64,000 nucleotides of DNA, from NCBI RefSeq assembly GCF_001945365.1, contig NZ_MSTQ01000005.1, positions 248,001 to 312,000 of the forward strand, given 5' to 3'. Made by a program: the position numbers and the translations under genes. The notes below the pieces were generated by a model, which was not told the origin of the DNA, did no database searches, and worked only from the letters and a program-made list of their open reading frames with translations. The stretch is from Pseudomonas reinekei (GTDB lineage Bacteria; Pseudomonadota; Gammaproteobacteria; Pseudomonadales; Pseudomonadaceae). Below, one piece after another: positions 18,769 through 28,472 of the stretch (the first letter of the stretch is position 1; every line of letters starts with the position of its first letter).

Positions 18769-19965
18769 ATGTCCCTGCCTAGCCTGCGCCTCAAAGCCAA
18801 CGCCGACCGTCGTCTGCGCAACGGTCATTTGTGGGTCTACAGCAACGAAATCGATGTAGCCGCTACGCCTTTGCACGGTTTCAAGGCCGGCGACCAGGCG
18901 ATCCTCGAAGCCGCCGGCGGCAAGCCGCTGGGCATCGTTGCGATGAGCCCGAACAACCTGATCTGCGCCCGCGTGCTGTCGCGTGACATCAAGCTAGCGC
19001 TGGACAAATCGCTGCTGGTGCATCGCCTGAACGTGGCCCTGTCGCTGCGTGACCGTCTGTTCGACAAGCCGTTCTATCGCCTGGTCTACGGCGACTCCGA
19101 CTTGCTGCCAGGCCTGGTCGTCGACCGTTTCGGCGACATCCTGGTGGTGCAGATTGCTTCGGCGACCATGGAAGCCCACAAGGACGACGTGATCGCGGCG
19201 CTGACCCAAGTGCTCAAGCCAAGCGGCATCCTGTTCAAGAACGACTCCGCTGCCCGTGATGCCGAAGGCCTCACCCGCTACGTCGAAACCGTATTCGGCC
19301 TGGTGCCGGAGTGGGTTGCCCTCGAAGAGAACGGCGTGAAGTTCGAAGCCCCGGTCATTCAGGGTCAGAAAACCGGCTGGTTCTACGATCACCGCATGAA
19401 CCGCGCACGCCTGGCTCCGTATGCCAAAGGTAAACGCGTACTGGATCTGTACAGCTACATTGGCGGCTGGGGCGTGCAAGCGGCGGCGTTCGGCGCCAGT
19501 GAAGTATTTTGCGTCGACGCATCGGCCTTCGCCCTCGACGGCGTCGAGCGCAACGCTGCACTGAACGGCTTCGCCGAAAAAATGACCTGCATCGAAGGCG
19601 ATGTGTTTGAAGCCCTGAAAGAGCTGAAAGCCAGCGAAGAGCGTTTCGACGTCATCGTCGCCGACCCGCCCGCGTTCATCAAACGCAAGAAAGACATGAA
19701 GAACGGTGAAGGCGCCTACCGCCGCCTGAACGAGCAAGCCATGCGCCTGCTGACCAAGGACGGCATCCTGGTCAGCGCATCGTGCTCGATGCACCTGCCG
19801 GAAGACGATCTGCAAAACATCCTGCTGACCAGCGCCCGCCATCTGGACCGCAACATCCAGATGCTCGAGCGCGGCGGCCAGGGCCCGGATCATCCGGTGC
19901 ACCCGGCCATCGCCGAAACCCGCTACATCAAGAGCATCACCTGCCGCCTGCTGCCAAACAGCTAA
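18769..19965 (+). CDS. rlmI: RlmI-type 23S rRNA (cytosine-1962-C5)-methyltransferase
   Basis: This is a class I SAM methyltransferase with an N-terminal PUA domain (residues 1-about 75, LKANADRRLRNGHLWVYSNE), a central EEHEE-like region and the Rossmann domain. Motif I is VLDLYSYIGGWGVQAA, motif IV VADPPAF and the catalytic cysteine region SASCSMHL. E. coli RlmI methylates C1962 of 23S rRNA; this 398-residue protein has the same order and length. The ATG at 18769 follows CCGGAG; the open frame extends upstream to 18700 but that part contains a TATACT box. Confidence 0.93.
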   Translation: MSLPSLRLKANADRRLRNGHLWVYSNEIDVAATPLHGFKAGDQAILEAAGGKPLGIVAMSPNNLICARVLSRDIKLALDKSLLVHRLNVALSLRDRLFDKPFYRLVYGDSDLLPGLVVDRFGDILVVQIASATMEAHKDDVIAALTQVLKPSGILFKNDSAARDAEGLTRYVETVFGLVPEWVALEENGVKFEAPVIQGQKTGWFYDHRMNRARLAPYAKGKRVLDLYSYIGGWGVQAAAFGASEVFCVDASAFALDGVERNAALNGFAEKMTCIEGDVFEALKELKASEERFDVIVADPPAFIKRKKDMKNGEGAYRRLNEQAMRLLTKDGILVSASCSMHLPEDDLQNILLTSARHLDRNIQMLERGGQGPDHPVHPAIAETRYIKSITCRLLPNS

Positions 19966-20052
19966 AAACCGCCAGCCACTGCAGGACCGAGCTCGCGAAG
20001 AACGCATAAACACCGCGGATGACCAGACACACCCGCGTTATTGTTGACGTTT

Positions 20053-20076
20053 TTCGCGAGCGAGATTGTTCCTACA
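20053..20076. repeat. Degenerate REP element
   Basis: TTCGCGAGCGAGATTGTTCC plus TACA matches the REP unit at both ends but has lost the inner palindrome. It stands between rlmI and the MFS gene, close to where this genome departs from the usual gene order. Confidence 0.55.
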
Positions 20077-20170
20077 ACAGATTCAGAAGGGCCCCACGCC
20101 CACGCGCATTGACTTGTTTCGTCATCAAATCAATTCTCGTCCTTCCCTCACGGAACGAGAGAACTGACTG

Positions 20171-21373
20171 ATGCACGCTGCCCATAACACCAACGAAAAG
20201 CCGTTGATCATCGTGTTGCTGATGACAATGACGCTACTGGGTGTTTTTCCGTTGGACGTCGTTCTCCCCTCCTTTCCTGACCTGTCAGCCTGTTTCCAGA
20301 TATCGCCGCCTGAAGTTGCCCTGTCTGTCAGCCTGTTCGCCGTCAGCCTGGCGTTTTCCGTGATGCTGGTGGGGCCGCTGTCGGACATGTGGGGGCGCAA
20401 GAAGCTGTTGCTGGGCGGTATCGCCCTCGCGGCGATTGGCGCGATTGGGTGTGCAGCGTCCAGCGAGTACAGCTGGTTTCTGGGTTTTCGTGTGGTCCAG
20501 GCGCTCGGTTGCGGGGCCTTTTCGCTGTCACAGGCGCTGGTGCAGGATTTATTCATCAGCCATGAAAGGCAGCGACTCAGGATCTGGATGGTGACCGCGG
20601 GCGGCGTATTCATTTCAATTTCCCCGCTGCTGGGGACCTGGCTGCAATTGCAGTTCGGCTGGCAGGGCAGTTTCCATGTGTTTGTCGCCCTCGCCGTTTT
20701 AGTCTGGTCAAGCGCCTGTTGGCTGCTCAAGGAATCCTCATCACATCGCACAGCATCGCGTGGGGGAATCTTCCGTGCTTACTGGCATGTCTGTTCCGAT
20801 GCACGCTTCATGGGGTACTGGCTGATTTCCGCGCTGGCCTTCGCCTGTCATTTTTCGTTCATCGTCACTTCACCCATTCTTTTCATGGGGCATCTGGCTT
20901 TTTCACCGTACGAATACGCCTGGGCGTTATTGCTGTACGGCGTTGCGTATGTAAGCGGCGGCGCAGTTGCCAACGTCCTGCACCAACGCCTGCAAGCCAA
21001 TACGCAAATCATGGCTGGCCTGGGGTTGATCGCGGTTTCGGGCGTGGTGATGCTGTGGCTGACTCGCCACTTCGGTCTCTCTGCTGGGACGGTGCTGATT
21101 TCCATGCTGATTTGTACGATCGGCACCACCATTACCAGACCCGTCGTCAACTCCAAGGCCATGAGCGTTCATCCGGAATATGCCGGGACCTCGACCTCGG
21201 TCGGCGGTGTGCTGATGTTCCTCTGCGGTGGCGTGATCAGCACGGTGATCAACCGGGCACCTGAGGACCTGACCACCGCTCTGGCCATTGGCTTCCTGAC
21301 GTTGAGCGTCGCTGGCCTTGGACTGAATGCAGTGATCAACCAACGGAATAAACAGGCACTCGATATCGGCTGA
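20171..21373 (+). CDS. MFS exporter of the Bcr/CflA drug-resistance type
   Basis: This 400-residue 12-helix major facilitator protein has the drug:H+ antiporter motif A after helix 2 (GPLSDMWGRKKLLLGG). A family C-type motif lies in helix 5 (SPLLGTWL). Bcr/CflA proteins export sulphonamides, bicyclomycin, chloramphenicol or siderophores; the substrate here is unknown. The gene is bounded by rlmI and ilvD, which are otherwise neighbours with different small genes in the PAO1 order as I recall it. Its base composition is noticeably less GC-rich than the flanking core genes, which suggests acquisition. Confidence 0.9.
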   Translation: MHAAHNTNEKPLIIVLLMTMTLLGVFPLDVVLPSFPDLSACFQISPPEVALSVSLFAVSLAFSVMLVGPLSDMWGRKKLLLGGIALAAIGAIGCAASSEYSWFLGFRVVQALGCGAFSLSQALVQDLFISHERQRLRIWMVTAGGVFISISPLLGTWLQLQFGWQGSFHVFVALAVLVWSSACWLLKESSSHRTASRGGIFRAYWHVCSDARFMGYWLISALAFACHFSFIVTSPILFMGHLAFSPYEYAWALLLYGVAYVSGGAVANVLHQRLQANTQIMAGLGLIAVSGVVMLWLTRHFGLSAGTVLISMLICTIGTTITRPVVNSKAMSVHPEYAGTSTSVGGVLMFLCGGVISTVINRAPEDLTTALAIGFLTLSVAGLGLNAVINQRNKQALDIG

Positions 21374-21630
21374 CACCTGCCGGTCGTCCTCCTGATCGCT
21401 TCGTCAACACGGGATCGACGCTTCCCGGCATTCCCTCCAGCCGCCAGCCGTGTAGAATCGCGACATTCATCGCCAGTCATCCCCGGCGGGTTTATGAGCT
21501 CAAGCTGAAGCGCGCGGCGATCCCGCAAAGTTATCGGCAACTTCCGGACACACGGCCATTTCTGAGTGTTCCAGACGTCACTAGAAGCTCACTTCCCTTT
21601 TGATACCTGATTAGCCGCCCGGAGTGCTTC

Positions 21631-23472
21631 ATGCCTGATTACCGCTCGAAAACATCCACCCACGGCCGCAACATGGCCGGTGCCCGCGCACTGTGGCGCG
21701 CCACGGGGATGAAAGATGACGACTTCAAAAAGCCGATCATCGCCATTGCCAACTCCTTCACCCAGTTCGTACCGGGCCACGTCCACCTCAAGGACCTGGG
21801 CCAACTGGTCGCCCGCGAAATCGAACGCGCTGGCGGCGTGGCAAAAGAATTCAACACCATCGCTGTCGACGACGGCATCGCCATGGGCCACGATGGCATG
21901 CTGTATTCGCTGCCGAGCCGCGAGATCATTGCCGACTCCGTCGAGTACATGGTCAACGCCCACTGCGCCGACGCGATTGTCTGCATCTCCAACTGCGACA
22001 AGATCACCCCTGGCATGCTGATGGCCGCCCTGCGCCTGAACATCCCGGTGATCTTCGTTTCCGGCGGCCCGATGGAAGCCGGCAAGACCAAACTCGCCTC
22101 CCACGGCCTCGACCTGGTCGACGCCATGGTGATCGCCGCCGACTCCAGCGCTTCTGACGAGAAAGTCGCCGAGTACGAGCGCAGCGCCTGCCCGACGTGC
22201 GGTTCGTGCTCCGGCATGTTCACCGCCAACTCGATGAACTGCCTGGTCGAGGCCCTGGGCCTGGCATTGCCGGGCAACGGTTCGACCCTCGCCACCCACA
22301 GCGACCGCGAACAGCTGTTCCTGCAGGCCGGCCGCACCATCGTCGAGCTGTGCAAGCGTTACTACGGCGAGAACGATGAGTCGGTGTTGCCGCGCAACAT
22401 CGCCAACTTCCAGGCCTTCGAAAACGCCATGACCCTGGACATCGCCATGGGCGGTTCCACCAACACCATCCTGCACCTGCTGGCCGCGGCCCAGGAAGCC
22501 GAGATCGATTTCGACCTGCGCGACATCGACCGTCTGTCCCGTCACGTACCGCAACTGTGCAAGGTTGCGCCGAACATCCAGAAGTACCACATGGAAGACG
22601 TGCACCGTGCCGGCGGGATCTTCAGCATCCTCGGTTCGCTGGCCCGTGGCGGCTTGCTGCACACCCAACTGCCGACCGTTCACAGCCGCAGCATGGAAGA
22701 AGCCATCGCCAAGTGGGACATCACCCAGACCAACGACGAAGCGGTGCATCGCTTCTTCAAAGCCGGTCCGGCGGGCATCCCGACGCAAACTGCGTTCAGC
22801 CAGTCGACCCGTTGGGACACCCTGGACGACGACCGTGAAAACGGCTGCATCCGCAGTGTCGAACACGCTTACTCGCAAGAAGGCGGCCTGGCTGTGCTGT
22901 ACGGCAACATCGCGCTGGACGGTTGCGTGGTGAAAACGGCCGGTGTCGACGAGTCGATCCATGTGTTCGAAGGCAACGCGAAGATCTTCGAAAGCCAGGA
23001 CAGCGCCGTGCGCGGCATCCTCGCCGATGAAGTGAAGGAAGGCGACATCGTCATCATTCGCTACGAGGGCCCGAAAGGTGGCCCGGGTATGCAGGAAATG
23101 CTGTATCCGACGTCGTACCTGAAATCCAAAGGCCTGGGCAAAGCCTGCGCCCTGCTCACCGACGGTCGTTTCTCCGGCGGTACTTCCGGTCTGTCCATCG
23201 GCCACGCTTCGCCTGAAGCGGCTGCCGGCGGCGCAATCGGTCTGGTGCAGGACGGCGACAAGGTCCTGATCGACATTCCGAACCGCTCGATCAACCTGTT
23301 GGTCAGCGACGAAGAACTGGCCGCGCGCCGGGTCGAGCAGGACAAGAAAGGCTGGAAACCGGTTGAAGTGCGTCCACGTAAAGTGACCACTGCCCTGAAA
23401 GCCTACGCACTGCTGGCGACCAGCGCCGACAAGGGTGCTGTGCGTAACAAGGCAATGCTCGACGGGCTGTAA
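21631..23472 (+). CDS. ilvD: IlvD, dihydroxy-acid dehydratase
   Basis: IlvD dehydrates 2,3-dihydroxy-isovalerate and 2,3-dihydroxy-3-methylvalerate to the 2-oxo acids, the third common step of valine and isoleucine synthesis. The 613-residue protein has the iron-sulfur cysteines in [12 protein letters not shown] (about residues 113-124) and [12 protein letters not shown] (about 189-200), and the C-terminal signature [18 protein letters not shown]. It starts at ATG 21631 with GGAG seven bases upstream and ends before a strong terminator. Confidence 0.98.
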   Translation: MPDYRSKTSTHGRNMAGARALWRATGMKDDDFKKPIIAIANSFTQFVPGHVHLKDLGQLVAREIERAGGVAKEFNTIAVDDGIAMGHDGMLYSLPSREIIADSVEYMVNAHCADAIVCISNCDKITPGMLMAALRLNIPVIFVSGGPMEAGKTKLASHGLDLVDAMVIAADSSASDEKVAEYERSACPTCGSCSGMFTANSMNCLVEALGLALPGNGSTLATHSDREQLFLQAGRTIVELCKRYYGENDESVLPRNIANFQAFENAMTLDIAMGGSTNTILHLLAAAQEAEIDFDLRDIDRLSRHVPQLCKVAPNIQKYHMEDVHRAGGIFSILGSLARGGLLHTQLPTVHSRSMEEAIAKWDITQTNDEAVHRFFKAGPAGIPTQTAFSQSTRWDTLDDDRENGCIRSVEHAYSQEGGLAVLYGNIALDGCVVKTAGVDESIHVFEGNAKIFESQDSAVRGILADEVKEGDIVIIRYEGPKGGPGMQEMLYPTSYLKSKGLGKACALLTDGRFSGGTSGLSIGHASPEAAAGGAIGLVQDGDKVLIDIPNRSINLLVSDEELAARRVEQDKKGWKPVEVRPRKVTTALKAYALLATSADKGAVRNKAMLDGL

Positions 23473-23490
23473 GCGTCAATCGCAGAAACA

Positions 23491-23523
23491 AAAATGCCCC
23501 GCCAAAGTGCGGGGCATTTTTTT
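23491..23523 (+). terminator. Rho-independent terminator of ilvD
   Basis: AAAATGCCCCGC (23491-23502) pairs perfectly over 12 bases with GCGGGGCATTTT (23509-23520), loop CAAAGT, followed by more T. It lies 18 bases after the ilvD stop. Confidence 0.95.
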
Positions 23524-23542
23524 GCAGCCAACTCGGTCAACA

Positions 23543-23630
23543 GTGGGAGCGAGCCTGCTCGCGAAGGGGCCGTCACATCCAACAGTGATACCGACTGACC
23601 CGACGCTTTCGCGAGCGGGCTCGCTCCCAC
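23543..23630. repeat. REPIN (inverted REP pair)
   Basis: GTGGGAGCGAGCCTGCTCGC plus GAA at 23543-23565 faces its near-perfect inverse at 23608-23630. The pair sits between the ilvD terminator and the convergent phosphatase gene. Confidence 0.9.
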
Positions 23631-23692
23631 ATGGGATGTGTGTCGATCACAATATTGTGACCTTACCCCAATCCTATGGGAGCGCCGCGGTC

Positions 23693-24748
23693 TTATTGAA
23701 TCTCTTGCGGTGTAACGACCACCCAGTTCTTGTCCGCCGTCACCGGTAGCCCTTCCTTGGCCTGGGCCGCGGCGTGTTTGGCCATCATGCCCTGGATCTG
23801 AGTCATGTATTTATCCTTGCGGTTGATCCACAGGTGGATGCCGCCCTTGGCCACGTCGACATCGTGGAACAGCATGTAGCCGTCGCTGGTTGGCGTATCA
23901 CCGCCCACCAGCACCGGTTTTTTCCACTCATCGATGTAGGTCAGGATCGCGGCGTGCTTGCCAGCCATCCAGGTTGCCGGGGTCCACAGGTACGGGGTCA
24001 GTTCGAGGCCGAGGTTTGCCTTTTCGTCATACTTGCCGGCGGTGATCTGCTTGCGTGCGGTGGTCAGCTCACCCGTCTTCGGGTCCTTGAGCAACAGCGA
24101 CACGCCAATCACGTTCTGCGGTTTGACGTTGTAGCCGTACTTCGGATCGGCCGCGACCATGCGCACCAGTTCTTCGGAAGCGGCGGTCATCACGTAAACC
24201 TCGATGCCGTTCTCCATCAGCTTGTTGTACAGCTCTTGCTGGCCGGTGAAGATCTTCGGCGGGTTGACGTCGAGCTTCTTGACCACATCGCCTTCGTAAT
24301 AAGTCGCCGGCACCGGTTTGCCGGACGCCATCAACTCGTCGACATAGCCCTTGAGTTCCTGCAGCGTGAAGCCGGAGAACACTTGGGCGACCCATGGGTA
24401 ACACACCATGTCATCGACTTCGCACAGACGGTAGTAGTAACTGAACAGGCTTTCCTTGTGGTCGGCGGTGTCCTTGAACGGCATCAGTTTCAGGGAGGGG
24501 TCGAGTTTGTCGCGGGTGATCAGGCCCTTGTTCTCCATGAACGGCAGCAACGACTCTTCGAGGTCGTAGCGGTAACTGGTGTTGTCCATGTCGAACACCG
24601 CGTAGTTACCCTTGTTGGCATTGGCCGCGATCATCGCGTCCAGTGCCTTGGCCTGATCGGCCGGCCAGTGCTTCAGATCCGTGGCGAGTACCTGACCGGC
24701 GAGGCCCAGGCAAAGTGCTGCTACCAGAAATTTCGGTGCGAACTTCAT
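23693..24748 (-). CDS. Secreted HAD-type phosphatase, probable phosphorylcholine phosphatase
   Basis: This 351-residue protein has a signal peptide (residues 1-22, cleaved near VLA/TDL) and then the HAD motif I FDMDNTSYRYD at about residues 50-60, which I recall as characteristic of Pseudomonas phosphorylcholine phosphatase (PchP). Motif III-type residues follow in VLVGGDTPTSDGYML. PchP releases choline from phosphorylcholine in the periplasm as part of phosphatidylcholine use. The start at 24748 is supported by GGGAG 11 bases upstream; a longer start at 24787 lacks this and disturbs the signal peptide. In PAO1 pchP lies elsewhere. Confidence 0.82.
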   Translation of the reverse strand: MKFAPKFLVAALCLGLAGQVLATDLKHWPADQAKALDAMIAANANKGNYAVFDMDNTSYRYDLEESLLPFMENKGLITRDKLDPSLKLMPFKDTADHKESLFSYYYRLCEVDDMVCYPWVAQVFSGFTLQELKGYVDELMASGKPVPATYYEGDVVKKLDVNPPKIFTGQQELYNKLMENGIEVYVMTAASEELVRMVAADPKYGYNVKPQNVIGVSLLLKDPKTGELTTARKQITAGKYDEKANLGLELTPYLWTPATWMAGKHAAILTYIDEWKKPVLVGGDTPTSDGYMLFHDVDVAKGGIHLWINRKDKYMTQIQGMMAKHAAAQAKEGLPVTADKNWVVVTPQEIQ

Positions 24749-24989
24749 CGACGCTGCTCCCTGATTCAAAGACATCGACGCTAACAAATACGTATGACAG
24801 TCCTCGTCTGTCAGCGACCGCTAACGAGCCTATCGCGCCAGATGCATCCCAGAGAACGACAGCGGCTTATTCCAAAAACGACAGTTACCAGACGTTTTTG
24901 ATATTAATTCTTTAGATTTCAAGCTGTTAGGATTTCCGGTTCGCAGCTGCCCCGGAAGGTGGCTGGCACAAGTCACTTTCGGAGTCCTT

Positions 24990-26381
24990 ATGAATCTGCC
25001 GCTGATTCTCAATCTGCTGGTGTTCCTCGCGTTACTTTTCGGTCTCGCGCAAACCCGCCACACCCACTGGAGCCTGGCGAAAAAAGTCCTGCTCGCGCTG
25101 GTGCTGGGCGTGGCGTTTGGTGTGTCGCTGCACACTGTGTATGGCGCCGGTAACCCGATCCTCAAAGCCTCGATCGGCTGGTTCGACCTGGTGGGTAACG
25201 GTTACGTGCAGTTGCTGCAAATGATCGTGATCCCGCTGGTGTTCGCCTCGATCCTCAGTGCCGTGGCCCGTCTGCACAATGCTTCGTCCCTGGGCAAGAT
25301 CAGTTTCCTGACCATTGGCACGCTGTTGTTCACCACCGCCATCGCGGCGCTGATCGGCATCGGCCTGACCAACCTGTTCGGCCTGACTGCCGAAGGCCTG
25401 GTCGCCGGCACCCAGGAAATGGCCCGTCTGCAAACCATTCAGACCGACTACGCCGGTAAGGTCGCCGACCTGAATGTGCCGCAACTGCTGCTGTCGTTCA
25501 TCCCGCAAAACCCGTTCGCCGATCTGGCGCGGGCCAAGCCGACTTCGATCATCAGCGTGGTGATTTTCGCCGCGTTCCTCGGTGTCGCGGCGCTGCAACT
25601 GCTCAAGGATGATGTCGAGAAGGGTCAGAAAGTGATCAACGCCATCGACACCCTGCAAGCCTGGGTGATGCGTCTGGTGCGCCTGGTGATGAAGCTGACC
25701 CCGTACGGCGTGCTGGCGCTGATGACCAAAGTGGTCGCCGGTTCCAACCTGCAAGACATCATCAAGCTCGGCAGTTTTGTCGTGGTGTCCTACATCGGCC
25801 TCGGTCTGATGTTTGTGGTTCACGGCGTACTGGTATCGGCCGCCGGGGTCAACCCGCTGCGCTTTTTCCGTAAAATCTGGCCGGTGCTGACGTTCGCTTT
25901 CACCAGCCGCTCGAGCGCGGCGACGATCCCGCTGAGCATCGAAGCGCAGACCAGCCGTCTGGGTATTCCACAATCCATCGCCAGTTTCGCCGCTTCGTTC
26001 GGCGCGACCATTGGCCAGAACGGCTGCGCCGGCCTGTACCCGGCAATGTTGGCGGTGATGGTGGCGCCCACCGTGGGCATCAACCCGCTCGACCCACTGT
26101 GGATCGCGACGCTGGTGGCGATTGTGACGCTGAGTTCGGCCGGTGTGGCCGGTGTTGGCGGTGGTGCGACGTTTGCTGCGCTGATCGTGTTGCCGGCGAT
26201 GGGTTTGCCGGTTTCACTGGTGGCGTTGCTGATCTCGGTCGAGCCGCTGATTGATATGGGTCGTACGGCGTTGAACGTCAGTGGTTCGATCACGGCGGGT
26301 GCGATTACCAGCCAGGTGATGCAGCAGACGGATAAAGCGTTGCTGGATGCGGATGAGCATTCGGCGTTGGCGCAGGCTTAA
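24990..26381 (+). CDS. tcyP: L-cystine symporter of the dicarboxylate/amino acid:cation symporter family
   Basis: This 463-residue membrane protein of the DAACS family has about eight hydrophobic helices. It carries the serine-rich hairpin ([17 protein letters not shown], about residue 300) and the family motif [17 protein letters not shown]. The features match the TcyP/YdjN subgroup that imports L-cystine rather than glutamate. The leader of about 240 bases after the divergent phosphatase is AT-rich and probably carries its promoter. It is convergent with folA. Confidence 0.87.
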   Translation: MNLPLILNLLVFLALLFGLAQTRHTHWSLAKKVLLALVLGVAFGVSLHTVYGAGNPILKASIGWFDLVGNGYVQLLQMIVIPLVFASILSAVARLHNASSLGKISFLTIGTLLFTTAIAALIGIGLTNLFGLTAEGLVAGTQEMARLQTIQTDYAGKVADLNVPQLLLSFIPQNPFADLARAKPTSIISVVIFAAFLGVAALQLLKDDVEKGQKVINAIDTLQAWVMRLVRLVMKLTPYGVLALMTKVVAGSNLQDIIKLGSFVVVSYIGLGLMFVVHGVLVSAAGVNPLRFFRKIWPVLTFAFTSRSSAATIPLSIEAQTSRLGIPQSIASFAASFGATIGQNGCAGLYPAMLAVMVAPTVGINPLDPLWIATLVAIVTLSSAGVAGVGGGATFAALIVLPAMGLPVSLVALLISVEPLIDMGRTALNVSGSITAGAITSQVMQQTDKALLDADEHSALAQA

Positions 26382-26406
26382 GTCTTTCAACGACTGAGCG
26401 GGCCTA

Positions 26407-26499
26407 TTCGCGAGCAGGCTCGCTCCCACAGGGTATAGCGGTGTCCACAGCATTTGTGATTCACCGCAAACCCATTGTGGGAGCGAGCCTGCTCGCGAA
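26407..26499. repeat. REPIN (perfect inverted REP pair)
   Basis: The 24-base unit at 26407-26430 has an exact inverse at 26476-26499, with 45 bases between. It sits between the convergent tcyP and folA genes and ends only four bases from the folA stop codon. Confidence 0.93.
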
Positions 26500-26503
26500 G
26501 CTT

Positions 26504-27016
26504 TTAAGCTTTTTCCCAGACTTCAAAGGTGTACGCCGGTTTGTCGCCTTCGGCCGGATTCGGCACTTTCGACACCAGTTTCCACTGGTTCACATCAAAC
26601 GCCGGAAACCACGCATCCCCTTCCGGGCTCAACGCCACGCGGGTCAGGTACAAGCGATCGGCCTGGACCATCCCTTGCGCATACAACTGCGCGCCGCCAA
26701 TCAGCATCAGCTCATCGACGCCTTGTTCCTTCGCCCATTCCTCGGCGCGAACCACCGCGGCTTCCAGCGACGAATAAACCTCAGCGCCTTCGAGCACCAG
26801 GTCCGCCTGACGGCTGACCACGATGTTCAAGCGCCCCGGCAACGGGCGACCGAGGGAGTCCCAGGTCTTGCGCCCCATGATGATCGGCTTGCCGAGCGTG
26901 GTGGCCTTGAAGTATTTGAAGTCCCCCGGCAAGTGCCAGGGCATGCTGTTGTCGACGCCGATCACGCGGTTTTCACCGAGGGCTGCGATCAGGCTGAGGG
27001 GGAGTGATTTAGTCAT
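26504..27016 (-). CDS. folA: FolA, dihydrofolate reductase
   Basis: FolA reduces dihydrofolate to tetrahydrofolate with NADPH and is the target of trimethoprim. The start at 27016 gives MTKSLPLSLIAALGENRVIG and 170 residues, the family length; a longer frame upstream lacks similarity. The substrate-binding motif is MPWHLPGDFKYFK, the NADPH region IIMGRKTWDSLGRPLPGR, and IGGAQLYAQ the second nucleotide motif. The acidic active-site residue is in WHLPGD. The companion thymidylate synthase is at 38.5 kb. Confidence 0.97.
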   Translation of the reverse strand: MTKSLPLSLIAALGENRVIGVDNSMPWHLPGDFKYFKATTLGKPIIMGRKTWDSLGRPLPGRLNIVVSRQADLVLEGAEVYSSLEAAVVRAEEWAKEQGVDELMLIGGAQLYAQGMVQADRLYLTRVALSPEGDAWFPAFDVNQWKLVSKVPNPAEGDKPAYTFEVWEKA

Positions 27017-27101
27017 GTTGGCGAGGATACCAGAGCCTCGCTTTCGCCGATAAGCGCCACAACGGTTATGCTCACAGCTCATTTAAGCGACGGGATGCCG
27101 C

Positions 27102-28472
27102 GTGACTGAACTGAATAACCTCTGGCTGACAGAAACCATCCGCCTGCGCGAAGAACACGCAGGTCCCCTGGAAGATCTGCAAGCCAACCGACTGGCCCGC
27201 AGCGCAGGCGGCGATTTGCCGTCGCGCATTCAACGCCGAGCCCTGTGGCTGGCGGATCGCGATGGCTTGAGCGATGCGCTCAAACACTGGCTGCAAGGCG
27301 CAAGACTGGCGCTGATCGTCATGGTGGTGCTGGCCGTGGTCAGCGGCGCCGGTCTGGCTTTTGCCGCCATGGGCGACGGCCTGCACCCGGTCAATGTGTT
27401 CTGGGCGTTGGGCAGCTTGCTCGGGCTCAATCTGATGCTGTTGCTGAGCTGGGTCGTGGGCCTGGTGTTTGCCGGCGAACACGGCGCCAGCCTGGGGCGC
27501 GTGTGGCTGTGGCTCAGTGAAAAACTCGCCCGCGACGCCAAAGCCGCGCAATTGGCGCCGGCCCTGATGTTGTTGCTGCAACGCCAGAAACTCACGCGTT
27601 GGGCCGTCGGCGTACTGGTTAACGGCTTGTGGCTGCTGGCGATGCTCAGCGCGCTGGTGATCCTGCTGACGTTGATGGCGACCCGGCGTTACGGCTTCGT
27701 CTGGGAAACCACCCTCCTCAGCGCCGACACGTTTATTGCCGTGACCCAGGCCCTCGGCGCGCTGCCTGCCCTGCTGGGTTTCAACGTGCCCACCGAAGAA
27801 ATGATCCGTGCCAGTGGCGACGCCGCACTCAACATCGAGAGCGCCCGCCAGGCCTGGGCCGCGTGGCTGGTGGGCGTGGTGCTGGTCTATGGCGTGATGC
27901 CGCGCTTGTTGCTGGCGCTGTTTTGCCAGTGGCGCTGGAAAACCGGCCGAGCGGCGTTGCGTCTGGATTTGAACCTGCCCGGCTACGCCCAGCTTCGCCA
28001 ACGGTTGATGCCCACCAGTGAACGTCTGGGCATCAACGATGCGGCGCCTGAGCAACTGCACCGGGTCGAAAGTGGCGTCAGTGAACAGCAAAGCGACGGT
28101 GCGTTATTGGTTGCCATCGAACTGGACGACGACCGCCCGTGGCCGCCGAAATTGCCCAACAACATCAGCAACGCCGGCATTCTCGACAGCCGCGAATCGC
28201 GGACCAAACTCCTCGAACAACTGGGCCGCTTCCCCCCGGCGCGTCTGGCGATCGCCTGCGATCCACGGCGCTCGCCGGATCGCGGCAGCCTGGCGCTGAT
28301 CGCCGAACTGGCTCGCAGCGCCAGCGCCACCCGCGTCTGGTTGCTACAAGCACCGCCCGGTGAAGCCCTGGATGCCGAACGCCTTGGTGACTGGCATGCG
28401 GCGTTGCAACAGCTGGAGCTGCCGTTTGCCGATTGCGCACCTTTGAGCTGGCTGGAGACCGGTCATGACTAA
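27102..28472 (+). CDS. DUF2868 membrane protein, paired with a GTPase
   Basis: This 456-residue protein has four hydrophobic segments, at about residues 68-92, 100-126, 166-195 and 257-282, framed by a charged N-terminal region and a cytoplasmic C-terminal domain of about 170 residues. It fits the DUF2868 family, whose function is not known. Its stop overlaps the start of the DUF3482 GTPase by eight bases (ATGACTAA), so the two are translationally coupled and probably form one system. It is divergent from folA. No enzyme motif is visible. Confidence 0.85.
   Translation: MTELNNLWLTETIRLREEHAGPLEDLQANRLARSAGGDLPSRIQRRALWLADRDGLSDALKHWLQGARLALIVMVVLAVVSGAGLAFAAMGDGLHPVNVFWALGSLLGLNLMLLLSWVVGLVFAGEHGASLGRVWLWLSEKLARDAKAAQLAPALMLLLQRQKLTRWAVGVLVNGLWLLAMLSALVILLTLMATRRYGFVWETTLLSADTFIAVTQALGALPALLGFNVPTEEMIRASGDAALNIESARQAWAAWLVGVVLVYGVMPRLLLALFCQWRWKTGRAALRLDLNLPGYAQLRQRLMPTSERLGINDAAPEQLHRVESGVSEQQSDGALLVAIELDDDRPWPPKLPNNISNAGILDSRESRTKLLEQLGRFPPARLAIACDPRRSPDRGSLALIAELARSASATRVWLLQAPPGEALDAERLGDWHAALQQLELPFADCAPLSWLETGHD

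Noticed and set aside
20049..21640. Genomic island around the MFS gene
   Set aside because: Only one gene is unusual; there is no integrase, tRNA end or direct repeat that I can see.
21589..23205. A 538-residue open frame opposite ilvD
   Set aside because: It is the mirror of the ilvD codon pattern (GC-rich third positions leave few stops) and shows no domain or ribosome site.
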